Below, piece by piece: positions 15,040 through 25,801 of a stretch of DNA of 32,732 nucleotides (the stretch's first letter is position 1; the number at the start of each line of letters is the position of its first letter). This stretch comes from Janibacter corallicola NBRC 107790 (lineage in GTDB: Bacteria; Actinomycetota; Actinomycetes; Actinomycetales; Dermatophilaceae). The position numbers and the translations under genes were made by a program. Where the stretch lies: assembly GCF_001570965.1 (NCBI RefSeq), contig NZ_BCSR01000032.1, forward strand, positions 1-32,732. Reading direction: 5' to 3'. The notes under the pieces are model-generated. The model had not been told where the DNA came from and searched no databases. It was given only the letters and a program-made list of their open reading frames with translations.

Positions 15040-16285
15040 TCAGCCGAGGCCCAGCGAGCGGGCCCGCAGGGCCAGTGCCAGACCCACCTCGGGGGGCTCC
15101 TCCAGGAGCCGGTGGCCCGTGAGGGCAGAGATCCGACGCAGGCGGTTGAGCACCGTGTTCCGGTGGCAGGGCAGTGCGGTGGCGGCCCGACTGGTGGACC
15201 CTCCCGCGGCGACCCACGCGTCGAGCGTGTCCACCAGCTCCGACTGCTCGGCCTCCGGCAGGTGGGCGAGCGGGCCCAGCCAGTGCTCGACGAGGCGAAG
15301 GGCGACCTGCGGCGAGCGCAGCAGCAGCGCCGGTACGAGTTGGTCGTCGTAGGAGGCGATGCCCCTGCCGGGGGCGTGGCCCTCGGCGGCCATCCGCGCC
15401 TGGTCGAAGGCCAGATCGACCTCGGCCAGTCCGTGGCACACGGCCGAGACGCCACCCTCGAGGGTCGCTCGCGAGGTCAGCGCGTCCAGCACCGGCCGCG
15501 GGTCGCCGTCCTCGGGGAGGACGACGAGGCCGACGACCTCGCCGCTGGACCGGGACTGCCACGCGGTCGTGGCCCCGAGGGAACCCAGGAGCGGGTCGAC
15601 CACGTCCATCGCCTCCTGCAGCGTGCTGCCCGTGACCACCAGGAGGACGGGGGCGTCGACCGGCACGTCCATCGTCCGGGCCACCTCGTGCGCGAAGGCC
15701 TGCTCGCGGGCGCGGCCGGTGAGCAGGCCCTCCCACAAGGAGGCCATCCGTTGTGCGTCCGCCTGCAGCAGCTGCAGCTCGGTGTGGCGGTAGGAGCTGG
15801 CGACCTCGGCCGAGGACTTGTCGACGCTGGCCCAGAGCCAGACGCCGAGGTCGCGGAAGCTCTCGGGGTCCAGTGGTGGGTCGGCGATCTCGACCAGGTC
15901 CTCCCAGATGAGGCGCCCACCGATGCGGAACGAACGCAGCACGTCATCGAGCGGCAGGCCCTGCTGGGCGCGCAGCCGTCCGGTCGCGCGGGCCGCGTCG
16001 AAGATCGGGTCCAGCTCGTCGACCGAGGTCAGGCTGCCGTCGGGCCGGACGGCGAGGACGAGCATGTCGAGCACGCGTTCGACGTTGTCGTGGCAGGACC
16101 GCCACAGGTCCTGCGGGGGGGACCACGCCGGTGTCGTCGTAGGGCGCGTTCTCGGTGGCGATGGTGGCCACGAGGCGCCGGGTGATCGGCTTCACGCGGT
16201 GACCACGGGCGTGCGTGAGCAGGTGGGAGAGCGCTCCGCTCGGGGAACTGGTGCTCGTGTCGACGTCGTCCACCGCACTCCTCAT
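15040..16285 (-). pseudogene. PucR-family transcriptional regulator, frame broken in a run of seven G
   Basis: Two frames together make one regulator. The first (from 16285) encodes a start ending near PYDDTGVVP. The second continues with PQDLWRSCHDNVERVLDML and runs to 15040. It ends in the helix-turn-helix TSRAATALPCHRNTVLNRLRR characteristic of PucR/CdaR regulators. Removing one base from the G7 run at 16115-16121 joins them into 414 residues. The N-terminal part resembles RsbR-type sensor domains (RLVATIATENAPYDD). As written, only a truncated protein from an internal GTG could carry the DNA-binding end. The true start may be GTG at 16273, which has AGGAG ahead of it. It is upstream of iorBA on the same strand and so a likely regulator of them. 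Sequencing error, slippage-based switching and true decay are all possible. Confidence 0.75.
16115..16121. repeat. Run of seven G, site of the regulator frameshift
   Basis: Seven consecutive G on the plus strand (C on the coding strand) lie exactly where the two halves of the PucR-family frame part. Six would restore the full frame. Such runs are prone to replication slippage and to sequencing error. Confidence 0.7.
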
Positions 16286-16353
16286 CGCACAGTCCGGCCA
16301 CTGTAGCGCGGGTACGGCGACACATCATGTGGTCCGGGTGACAGGATGCACGG
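16286..16353. promoter_or_regulatory. Divergent control region between the PucR-family gene and pepN
   Basis: The 68-base gap holds CACATCATGTG at 16321-16331, an 11-base palindrome with one central base. CAGGAT at 16342-16347, 6 bases before the pepN GTG, resembles the TAGGAT seen before nuoA. A leaderless pepN transcript is possible. Neither element is a strong consensus match. Confidence 0.35.
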
Positions 16354-18822
<2,469 letters not shown>

Positions 18823-20052
18823 GGCGCCGGTCCCCTCCTGGCGCGGGGCCCGTACCCCCGTGAGGGTCAGGCTCGGCACCGGGAGGAAGGCGGTGGTCGC
18901 CAGCAGCAGGGTGAGCAGGACGAGGACGAAGGACGAGGCCAGGGAGATCGTCGCGGCCAGCATGCCGATGAGCACCGCCGGCAGTCCCGATCCCAGGTAG
19001 AAGGCGAGGTACAGCGCGGCCGTGACCTCGGCGCGGCGGGTCGGGGGCGTGCGCAGGTCGGCCTCCCAGTTCGCGCCCCAGTAGCTCAGTCCGTGCCCGG
19101 CACCGGTGACGACCGCGGCGACCGCCGTCACCGCGAGGACCGGTCCGGCGCCGGTGACGACCAGCTGGGAGGTGAGCAGCAGCGTGGCACCGAGCGCGAG
19201 CAGCGCGAGACCGATCGTCTGCGCGGCACGGGCCCGCAACCACGAGGCCGCGACCTGGCTGACCGCGGAGACGATGAGGACCGAGCCCACGACCGCGCCC
19301 GTGGTCCCGGGGCCGGCGCCGGGGACCGACGCCGTGACCACCGCGGGCAGGACGGCCAGGACGGTCCCCACGGCGGCCCAGCCGAGGAAGCCCGTCGCCG
19401 ACGCGATGGCGAAGGTCTCGCGCATCGTGGCCGGTACCGCGGGCCGGGTCGGCCGCCACCGCTGGCGGGTGGCGGGACGGTGCGAAGGGAGCCGCCGGAT
19501 CCAGCAGGCCACGAGGCCCAGGGCCACGAGCATGGCCACGTAGGGCAGGTGGATGTCGCCGGTGAGTGCGGCGATCCCTCCGGCGGCCGCAGGCCCCAGG
19601 CCGGTGCCGGCGACGAAGGCCACCGTCGCCGCGGTGGAGCCGAGCGACGGGCGGTGGGACGGGGAGGCCTCCACCATCAGCGCGATTCCGCCACCGGTTC
19701 CGAGGCCGGTGCCGATCCCGAGGACGACACGTCCGAGGAAGAGCCCGGCGATCCCCGCGGCGTCGACGGCGAAGAGCGCCGTCCCGATCGCCGCCACGAC
19801 GATCCCCGCCAGCAGGACCGGGCGGCGGCCGAAGGTGTCGGCGGCGGAGCCGAAGAGCAGCAGGGCCGAGAGCGCCGCCGCGGCGAAGGTGGCGTGCAGC
19901 AGGGTCATCGACGGGTCCGACATCCCGTGGGCCTGCTGGTGGAGCGGGTAGAGGGGGCTGGCCATGTTGGCGGCGGCGGACAGTGCGACCAGCGCACCTG
20001 CGCCGGCCCGGAGCTGACGAGGCGACCCCGGGGCGACGGCTCGATCGGTCAA

Positions 20053-20169
20053 CTGAACCTCCTTCTGGATCGAGAACCCCTCCGACGGGGGCTGCTGGTC
20101 CTAGAGTGCACCGCATCGCCCTTTCATTACCATCGCAGGAAATCAACCAGAACCATTCGGCAGGAACGC
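20053..20169. promoter_or_regulatory. Divergent control region between MFS gene and LysR-type gene
   Basis: The 117-base gap contains the ribosome site AGGAGG for the TTG start (20058-20063, minus strand). An AT-rich patch at 20120-20155 carries TTTC (20122-20125) and GAAA (20139-20142) as inverted half-sites 13 bases apart. This spacing is plausible for a LysR-type binding site. No clean -10/-35 pair is visible. Confidence 0.4.
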
Positions 20170-21081
20170 ATGATTGATGTACGGCTCAGGATGCTGGAGA
20201 TGGTCGCCCGGCACGGCACCGTCACCGGCGGCGCCGAGGCGCTGCAGTACTCGCCGTCGACGGTCTCGCAGCGGATCGGCCAGCTCGCCCAGGAGCTCCG
20301 GGTCGACCTCCTCGAGCGCCACGGTCGCAATGTCCGGCTCACGCCAGCGGCGCTGACACTGCTCGAGCACGTCGACGTGATGTCCCGGGAGTGGGAGCGG
20401 GCCCGGGCGGACCTGGACGCCTACGCCGACTCGGTCCAAGGTGTGCTCACCGTCTGCGGCTTCTCCACGGCGGCAAGCGTCCTGCTGCCCCCGGTGATGC
20501 GCTCGCTCGTCCACCGGTACCCGCACATGGATACGCGCATGGTCGAGGCCGAACCGGCCGAGTGCTACGACCTCGTCCTGGCGGGGGAGGCGGATGTCGG
20601 CGTGGTCGTGGTGACCGCGTCGACGCCGCCGCGGACCGAGGGTCGGTTCGCCCAGCACCACCTCCTGGAGGACCCGCTCGACCTCGTGGTGCCGCAGGAC
20701 CACCCCCTGGCCGGAAAGCGGTCGGCATCGATCGTCGAGGCCGCCGGGGAGGACTGGATCATCGGGTGCCCGGGGAGCACGTACCACCAGCTGGTCACGG
20801 CCTCCTGTGCCGCAGCGGGGTTCACGCCGAACATCGCCCACCACGCCGACGAGTGGGAGACCGGCATCGCCCTGGTCTCCGCGGGCTTCGGGGTCTGCGT
20901 CGTCTCCCGGCTCTCTCGTTGGCCGGACCTGCACCCGGTGGCCCGGATACCGCTGAGCGGGGAGAACTCACCGTCACGGCGGATCGCGGCCGTGACCCGT
21001 GCCGGTGCGCAGCGGCGTCGCCCGGTCGCCCACGCCCTCGCGGAGCTGGCCCGGGTGGCCGAGGAGCTGGCCACCCGCTGA
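20170..21081 (+). CDS. LysR-type transcriptional regulator
   Basis: The 303-residue protein has an N-terminal winged helix (residues 1-60: LRMLEMVARHGTVTGGAEAL, YSPSTVSQRIGQLAQEL, LLERHGRNVRLTPAA). A linker helix and a periplasmic-binding-like effector domain follow (from about 90). ATG preceded by CAGGAA. It is divergent from an MFS transporter, the classic arrangement for local control of uptake or efflux. The effector is unknown. It ends 27 bases before the converging oxidoreductase gene, with a hairpin between. Confidence 0.92.
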   Translation: MIDVRLRMLEMVARHGTVTGGAEALQYSPSTVSQRIGQLAQELRVDLLERHGRNVRLTPAALTLLEHVDVMSREWERARADLDAYADSVQGVLTVCGFSTAASVLLPPVMRSLVHRYPHMDTRMVEAEPAECYDLVLAGEADVGVVVVTASTPPRTEGRFAQHHLLEDPLDLVVPQDHPLAGKRSASIVEAAGEDWIIGCPGSTYHQLVTASCAAAGFTPNIAHHADEWETGIALVSAGFGVCVVSRLSRWPDLHPVARIPLSGENSPSRRIAAVTRAGAQRRRPVAHALAELARVAEELATR

Positions 21082-21096
21082 GACACGCCTCCGCGC

Positions 21097-21109
21097 GGCC
21101 CGACGGGCC
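21097..21109. terminator. Short GC hairpin between convergent genes
   Basis: GGCCC and GGGCC pair around GAC, just after the LysR-type gene and touching the TAG stop of the converging oxidoreductase. No T tract follows on either side. A bidirectional terminator is likely from position. Confidence 0.4.
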
Positions 21110-22101
21110 TAGCCGGACTCGACGACGATCCGTCCGGTGCTCGAGCCGCCGGCGATCCGGGTCAGGGCCTCCGGCACCTGCTCGAAGCCGAACCGCTCCG
21201 CGACGAGCGGCTCGATCCGGCCCGCGTCGGCGAGGCGCACCAGCTCGTCGTGGCAGTCCCGCACCGCCTGCGGGTCGTGCTGCTCGTAGAGCCCCCAGTG
21301 CAGCCCGAGGATCGAGTAGTTCTTGACCATCGCGTGGTTCAGCCGCGGCTCGGGGATGGTTCCGCTCGCGAAGCCGACGACCACGATCCGCCCCTCGAAG
21401 GCAATGCACTTCGTGCTCGCGGTGTAGGCCGGGCCGCCGACGGGCTCGTACACGACGTCGGCGCCGCGGCCGTCGGTGACCTCCTTGACCCGGGCGATGA
21501 TGTCCTCGGACCGGCGGTCGACGACGACGTCGCAGCCCATCCGCTGCGCGACGGCCACCTTGTCCTGCCCGCCGACGACACCGATGACGCGCGCGCCGGC
21601 GGCCTTCCCCAGCTGCACGGCGGCCGACCCCACGCCACCGGAGGCGGCGTGGACGAGGAGGGTCTCCCCTTCGCGCAGCCCGGCCCGCCGGTGCAGGCCG
21701 AACCACCCGGTCTGGTAGCCGATCATCAGTGCGGCGCTCGCCGCGTCGTCGAGTCCGGCCGGCGCCGCGAAGGTCTTGCTCGCCTCCATGAGGCACTCGG
21801 TCGCGAAGCCGCCGTGGGGCACCGCGGTCCCGCCGAGCACCCGGTCGCCGACGGCCACGTGGGTCAAGCCCTCACCGACCTCGAGCACGTCACCGCAGAC
21901 CTCCAGCCCCGGGACGAAGGGAGGCTCCGGCCGCACCTGGTACTCGCCGCGGCACATGAGGGTGTCGGCGAAGTTCACCGCGCTCGCGCGCACCGCCACC
22001 CGCACCTGCCCGGCGCCGGGCCGGGGGGAGGGGGCCTCGCGGAGGGTGAGGACCTCCGCCGGGGTGCCGAGCTGCTGGGCCTGCCACGCGCGGATGCTCA
22101 T
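21109..22101 (-). CDS. Zinc-free medium-chain NADPH:quinone oxidoreductase family protein
   Basis: 330 residues starting MSIRAWQAQQLGTPAEVL. The N-terminal GroES-like domain (AVNFADTLMCRGEYQ, PPFVPGLEVCGDV) lacks the structural zinc cysteine cluster. The Rossmann part has the nucleotide loop HAASGGVGSAAVQLGKAAGA and the motif GADVVYEPVGG. These mark the QOR branch of the medium-chain dehydrogenase superfamily, reducing quinones or enones with NADPH. No ribosome site precedes the ATG. TACCCT, 8 bases upstream on the coding strand, could be the -10 of a leaderless transcript. Physiological substrate unknown. Confidence 0.88.
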   Translation of the reverse strand: MSIRAWQAQQLGTPAEVLTLREAPSPRPGAGQVRVAVRASAVNFADTLMCRGEYQVRPEPPFVPGLEVCGDVLEVGEGLTHVAVGDRVLGGTAVPHGGFATECLMEASKTFAAPAGLDDAASAALMIGYQTGWFGLHRRAGLREGETLLVHAASGGVGSAAVQLGKAAGARVIGVVGGQDKVAVAQRMGCDVVVDRRSEDIIARVKEVTDGRGADVVYEPVGGPAYTASTKCIAFEGRIVVVGFASGTIPEPRLNHAMVKNYSILGLHWGLYEQHDPQAVRDCHDELVRLADAGRIEPLVAERFGFEQVPEALTRIAGGSSTGRIVVESG

Positions 22102-22146
22102 GACGGCCGAGGGTACCCATCGGACGGGTGCGCCATCATCGTGTCC
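22102..22146. promoter_or_regulatory. Short divergent promoter region
   Basis: Only 45 bases separate two divergent starts. GGGTACCC at 22111-22118 is a palindrome overlapping TACCCT, the candidate minus-strand -10 box. No ribosome site precedes either gene, so both messages may lack leaders. Confidence 0.35.
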
Positions 22147-22662
22147 ATGACCAGGCACGCCCGGATCCCGACCGACATCGGCGAGCTCACCGCGGTCCTG
22201 GACGAGGCGTCCGGGCGCGGCACCGTCCTCGTCGGCCTGTACTTCCCGGGGCACTGGACGCTGCCGGACCCCAGGACCTTCGGCCCGCCCACCGATGGCG
22301 CGGAGCCGGTCCTCGAGGCGCTGGCCGACCAGCTCGGGGAGTACCTGCGGGGGCGGCGCCGCGACTTCGACCTGCCGGTGGAGCTGCGCGGGGGTGAGCA
22401 CCATCGCCGGGTCTGGGAGCGCCTGGCCCGCATCCCCTACGGGCAGACCCTCACCTACGGGGGCCTGGCTGCCGAGCTCGGCGGTGCGGCGCAGGCGATC
22501 GGTCGGGCCGTCGGCGCCAACCCGGTCTCGATCGTCGTCCCCTGCCACCGCGTGGTCGGGGCCGACGGCTCCCTCACCGGCTACGCCGGCGGGTTGGAGC
22601 GCAAGCGCCGCCTCCTCGCCCTCGAGCGCCCGTCCGCGGCGGAGCTCGGCGCGCTCTTCTGA
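22147..22662 (+). CDS. ogt: Methylated-DNA--protein-cysteine methyltransferase
   Basis: 171 residues. The C-terminal domain carries the alkyl-acceptor site VPCHRVVG with the active cysteine at C133. It also has IPYGQTLTYGGLAAELGG (helix-turn-helix DNA contact) and IGRAVGANPVSIVVPC. The N-terminal ribonuclease-like domain is shortish but present. The protein transfers an O6-alkyl group from guanine to its own cysteine in a suicide reaction. The start ATG has no ribosome site. A GCGAAGGGGG copy follows the stop by 4 bases, the only one outside a gene. Confidence 0.93.
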   Translation: MTRHARIPTDIGELTAVLDEASGRGTVLVGLYFPGHWTLPDPRTFGPPTDGAEPVLEALADQLGEYLRGRRRDFDLPVELRGGEHHRRVWERLARIPYGQTLTYGGLAAELGGAAQAIGRAVGANPVSIVVPCHRVVGADGSLTGYAGGLERKRRLLALERPSAAELGALF

Positions 22663-22666
22663 CCCG

Positions 22667-22676
22667 GCGAAGGGGG
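22667..22676 (+). repeat. Intergenic copy of the GCGAAGGGGG motif
   Basis: This copy lies just after the alkyltransferase stop and is not part of a coding frame. It argues that the motif is not explained by protein sequence alone. The other copies are listed under the findings. Confidence 0.7.
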
Positions 22677-22743
22677 CGCCACCCACCGATCCGAGGGCAC
22701 CGTTCGGCGCGTGATTGCTGGACACTGGAGTGACGGGTGTGAT

Positions 22744-22767
22744 TAGTCTGACGTGATACACGTCACG
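22744..22767 (+). promoter_or_regulatory. cstA control site: -10-like box and CRP/GlxR-like palindrome
   Basis: TAGTCT (22744-22749) fits TANNNT. Immediately after it, CGTGA-TACACG-TCACG (22752-22767) matches the core GTGA-N6-TCAC of CRP/GlxR sites. An overlapping 17-base perfect palindrome, TGACGTG-ATA-CACGTCA, spans 22749-22765. A weaker TGTGA-N6-TGACG stands just upstream. The site is 18-33 bases before the cstA start, so in this geometry a bound regulator could repress. If the real promoter lies elsewhere, activation is possible. Confidence 0.55.
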
Positions 22768-22784
22768 GTGGAGGGAAGTGCGAA

Positions 22785-24503
22785 GTGAACTCGTTGCTGC
22801 TCGCAGGCATCGGTGTGGTGATGATCATCGCCGGGTACCTCCTGTACTCGAGGTACCTCGCCGGGAAGGTCTTCGTCCTCGATGACTCCAGACCCACCCC
22901 CGCGCACCAGTTCGAGGACGGCGTCGACTACGTCCCGACGAACAAGTACGTCCTCTGGGGCCACCACTTCACCTCCGTGGCCGGCGCCGCACCGATCGTC
23001 GGCCCGGCCGTCGCCGTCATCTGGGGCTGGCTGCCCGCCTTCCTGTGGGTGACCCTCGGGACCGTCTTCTTCGCCGGGATGCACGACCTCGGCGCGCTGT
23101 GGGCCTCGATCCGCAACCGTGGGCAGTCGATCGGCGCCCTGTCCGGCCGCTACATCGGCGCCCGGGGACGCAACCTCTTCCTCGTCGTGATCTTCCTGCT
23201 GCTGCTCATGGTCAACGCGGCCTTCGCGGTCGTCATCGCGGGCCTGCTGATCTCCACCCCGACCGCGGTCATCCCCACGTGGGGCGCCCTCGTCGTCGCC
23301 GTCCTCATCGGCCAGGCGATCTACCGGCTGCGGTGGAACCTGCCGCTCGTCTCGGTCGTCGGCGTCATCGCCCTCTACGCGCTGATCTGGGTCGGCAACG
23401 AGGTGCCGCTCGCGCTGCCGGAGACCGTCATGGGCCTGCCCGACGACGCGGTGTGGATCATCCTGCTCTTCGTCTACGCCGGCATCGCCTCGATGCTGCC
23501 GGTCTGGGTGCTGCTGCAGCCGCGGGACTACATCAACGGCCTGCAGCTGTTCATCGCCCTGGGCATCCTCTACGGGTCCGTCCTCATCGCCCACCCGGGC
23601 GTCGTCGCCCCGGCGTGGAACTCCGACGTCCCCGAGGGCACGCCCTCGCTCGTCCCGCTGCTCTTCGTGACGATCGCCTGCGGCGCGATCTCCGGCTTCC
23701 ACGGGATGGTCAGCTCGGGCACCAGCTCCAAGCAGCTGGGCAAGGAGTCCGACGCCCGCTTCGTCGGGTACTTCGGGGCCGTCGGCGAGGGGCTGCTCGC
23801 GCTCGGTGCGATCATCGCGACCACAGCCGGCTTCCGCACCCTCGCGGACTGGGAGAACGTCTACCAGGCCTTCAACGACGGGGGCGTGACCGCCTTCGTC
23901 GACGGTGGTGGCGCCATCGTCGAGGCGGGCCTCGGCCTCCCGCAGTCGCTCTCGGCGACGATCATGGCCACGACCGCGATCCTCTTCGCGGCGACGACGA
24001 TGGACACCGGCGTGCGCCTGCAGCGCTTCGTCGTCCAGGAGATGGGCGACGTCGCCGGCTTCTCGCTCGGCAAGACCTCGGCCACGGTCCTCGCCGTCGG
24101 GATCGCGCTCGCCCTCACCTTCGGGGCCGGCGCGGACGGCTCCGGGGGCATGCTCATCTGGCCGCTCTTCGGCACGACGAACCAGCTGATGGCCGCCCTG
24201 ACGCTCGCGATCATCGCGATCATGCTGCTGCGCCGCGGGCGCAGCCCCCTGCCGGCCCTGGTCCCGCTCGTCTTCGTCGGCGCGGTGACCGTCTACGCGC
24301 TCTTCATCCAGCTGGGCACCTTCTACCGGGACCAGAACTGGCTGCTCCTCGTGCTCGACGTCGTCATCCTCATCGCGGCGGTCTGGGTCATCATCGAGTC
24401 GGTCGGCGCGATGCGCCGGGCGCGCTCCTACGACGGCGACGACGACGCCGAGCTGGCGCAGATCGCCGCGGAGGAGGCCGAGCGGATCGGGGGCCGGCGG
24501 TGA
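22785..24503 (+). CDS. cstA: Carbon starvation protein A family transporter
   Basis: GTG start with GGAGGG 9 bases upstream, 572 residues, many membrane helices. CstA hallmarks are NKYVLWGHHFTSVAGAAPIVG, GTVFFAGMHDLGALW, SGFHGMVSSGTSSKQ and ATTMDTGVRLQRFVVQE. Family members (CstA, BtsT) import pyruvate or peptides and are induced when carbon is scarce. In E. coli CstA is under cAMP-CRP, matching the CRP-like site upstream here. The acidic C-terminus (DGDDDAELAQIAAEEAER) is cytoplasmic. The stop overlaps the next gene by 4 bases. Confidence 0.95.
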   Translation: MNSLLLAGIGVVMIIAGYLLYSRYLAGKVFVLDDSRPTPAHQFEDGVDYVPTNKYVLWGHHFTSVAGAAPIVGPAVAVIWGWLPAFLWVTLGTVFFAGMHDLGALWASIRNRGQSIGALSGRYIGARGRNLFLVVIFLLLLMVNAAFAVVIAGLLISTPTAVIPTWGALVVAVLIGQAIYRLRWNLPLVSVVGVIALYALIWVGNEVPLALPETVMGLPDDAVWIILLFVYAGIASMLPVWVLLQPRDYINGLQLFIALGILYGSVLIAHPGVVAPAWNSDVPEGTPSLVPLLFVTIACGAISGFHGMVSSGTSSKQLGKESDARFVGYFGAVGEGLLALGAIIATTAGFRTLADWENVYQAFNDGGVTAFVDGGGAIVEAGLGLPQSLSATIMATTAILFAATTMDTGVRLQRFVVQEMGDVAGFSLGKTSATVLAVGIALALTFGAGADGSGGMLIWPLFGTTNQLMAALTLAIIAIMLLRRGRSPLPALVPLVFVGAVTVYALFIQLGTFYRDQNWLLLVLDVVILIAAVWVIIESVGAMRRARSYDGDDDAELAQIAAEEAERIGGRR

Positions 24504-24766
24504 CCGGACTGGGCGAGCGGCTGCGGGCCGTGGCCCGCGGCGTGAGCGATGCCTACATGGGCCCCTACCGGCAGACCTTCGCCCGTGCCCGCCAGGACGA
24601 GGACGACCTCTTCCGGGTCATCGTCCTGGCCGAGGCCCTCGGCGTGCCCAACCCCGCGAGCTACTACACGATCGAGCTGCTCCCGGTCATCTACGACGAG
24701 GTCCACGACTGGCACCGGCGGATGGGGATGGACCGCAGCCCGCTCGACCACTTCACCTGCTGCTGA
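24500..24766 (+). CDS. YbdD/YjiX-family small protein (DUF466)
   Basis: GTG start overlapping cstA gives 88 residues. There is a hydrophilic helical body (DEDDLFRVIVLAEALGVPNP) and a Cys-Cys C-terminus (DHFTCC), the feature shared with E. coli YbdD and YjiX as I recall them. Those proteins are needed by CstA-type transporters for pyruvate uptake. The protein is somewhat longer than the usual 65-70 residues. Its TGA overlaps the ATG of the ATPase gene by one base, so three genes form a coupled unit. Confidence 0.85.
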   Translation: MTGLGERLRAVARGVSDAYMGPYRQTFARARQDEDDLFRVIVLAEALGVPNPASYYTIELLPVIYDEVHDWHRRMGMDRSPLDHFTCC

Positions 24767-25767
24767 TGGGGCTGCTCACCGATCTCGGCGCCAGCCGCGA
24801 GGTGCTCTTCGTCGGCGGGAAGGGTGGCGTCGGCAAGACCTCCGTGGCCGCCGCACTGGCGCTCACCGTCGCCCGCGCGGGTCGCCCCGTCCTGCTCGTC
24901 TCCACCGATCCCGCCCACAACCTCGGGCACCTGTGGGGGCGACCCGTCGGCCCCGAGCCGGTCGAGCTGGAGCCCGGCCTGCGGGGACTCGAGATCGATC
25001 CCGCAGCGACGACCGAGGAGCACCTGGACGCGGTGCGCCACACCATGCAGCGGCTCATGCCCGAGCACCTGCGCGGCGAGATCAAGAAGCACCTCGACCT
25101 GGCCCGCGAGGCCCCCGGCACCCACGAGTCCGCCGTCCTCGAGCGGCTCGCGGAGGTGGTCCGGGCGCGTCGTGCGGACGAGCTCGTCCTCGTCGACACC
25201 GCGCCGTCCGGGCACACCTCCCGGCTCATCGCGCTGCCGGAGCTGATGCAGGCCTGGACCGACGGGCTCCTGCGCCGGCAGGAGCGCTCGGCCGGCTTCG
25301 GCGCCGCGCTGCGCGGCCTCGGTGGGGACCAGGGCGAGCGCGCGGCCGCCGACGTCGTCGGTGCGCCCCGGCCCCGGGACCGGCGGGAACGCCGCGATGC
25401 CGAGATCCGCGCGATCCTCGACCGGCGGCAGAGCCGCTTCCGCATGCTGCGCGAGCAGCTGCAGGACCCCGCCCGCTCCGCCTTCGTCATCGTGCTCGCC
25501 GCCGAGCGGCTGCCCGTCCTGGAGACCGTCGAGCTGCACGGGCAGCTCGAGCGCTCCGGCATGCGGGTGGGCGCGCTCGTGGTCAACAAGCGCTCGCCCG
25601 CCGGGTCGGGGGAGCTGCTGGCGTCCCGCCGGGCGGTCGAGGAGGAACACCTCGCCTCCCTTCGCTCGCAGCTGCCGGACCTGCCGATCGTGCAGGTGCC
25701 GCTGCTGCCCCGGGAGGTCCTCGGCACCGAGGGGCTGGAGCTGCTCGCCGGGCAGCTCGAGGGGTGA
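24766..25767 (+). CDS. ArsA/Get3-family ATPase without cysteines
   Basis: 333 residues. A deviant Walker A loop, GGKGGVGKTS, is at 17-26. STDPAHNLGHLWG (switch I) and DTAPSGHTSR (switch II, from D144) follow, all diagnostic of ArsA/Get3. The sequence contains no cysteine, so neither the arsenite-binding cysteines of ArsA pumps nor the zinc CxxC of Get3 is present. There is no arsenic gene nearby. Translational coupling to cstA and the YbdD-like gene suggests a role with that transporter, for example in membrane delivery or energisation, but this is inference. An Arg-rich insert sits near residues 200-215 (APRPRDRRERRDAE). Confidence 0.88.
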   Translation: MGLLTDLGASREVLFVGGKGGVGKTSVAAALALTVARAGRPVLLVSTDPAHNLGHLWGRPVGPEPVELEPGLRGLEIDPAATTEEHLDAVRHTMQRLMPEHLRGEIKKHLDLAREAPGTHESAVLERLAEVVRARRADELVLVDTAPSGHTSRLIALPELMQAWTDGLLRRQERSAGFGAALRGLGGDQGERAAADVVGAPRPRDRRERRDAEIRAILDRRQSRFRMLREQLQDPARSAFVIVLAAERLPVLETVELHGQLERSGMRVGALVVNKRSPAGSGELLASRRAVEEEHLASLRSQLPDLPIVQVPLLPREVLGTEGLELLAGQLEG

Positions 25768-25801
25768 GGCGCCACCGCGGACGCTGTGCCAAGGTGAGGA
25801 C

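Noticed and set aside
14900-15736. Upstream extension of the IorB frame by 279 codons
   Set aside because: The extension is low-complexity and overlaps the PucR-family gene in another frame; the ATG at 14899 has a good ribosome site and is followed by a twin-arginine signal.
24766-25767. Arsenite efflux ATPase
   Set aside because: No cysteine for arsenite binding, a single ATPase domain and no ArsB, ArsC or ArsR nearby.
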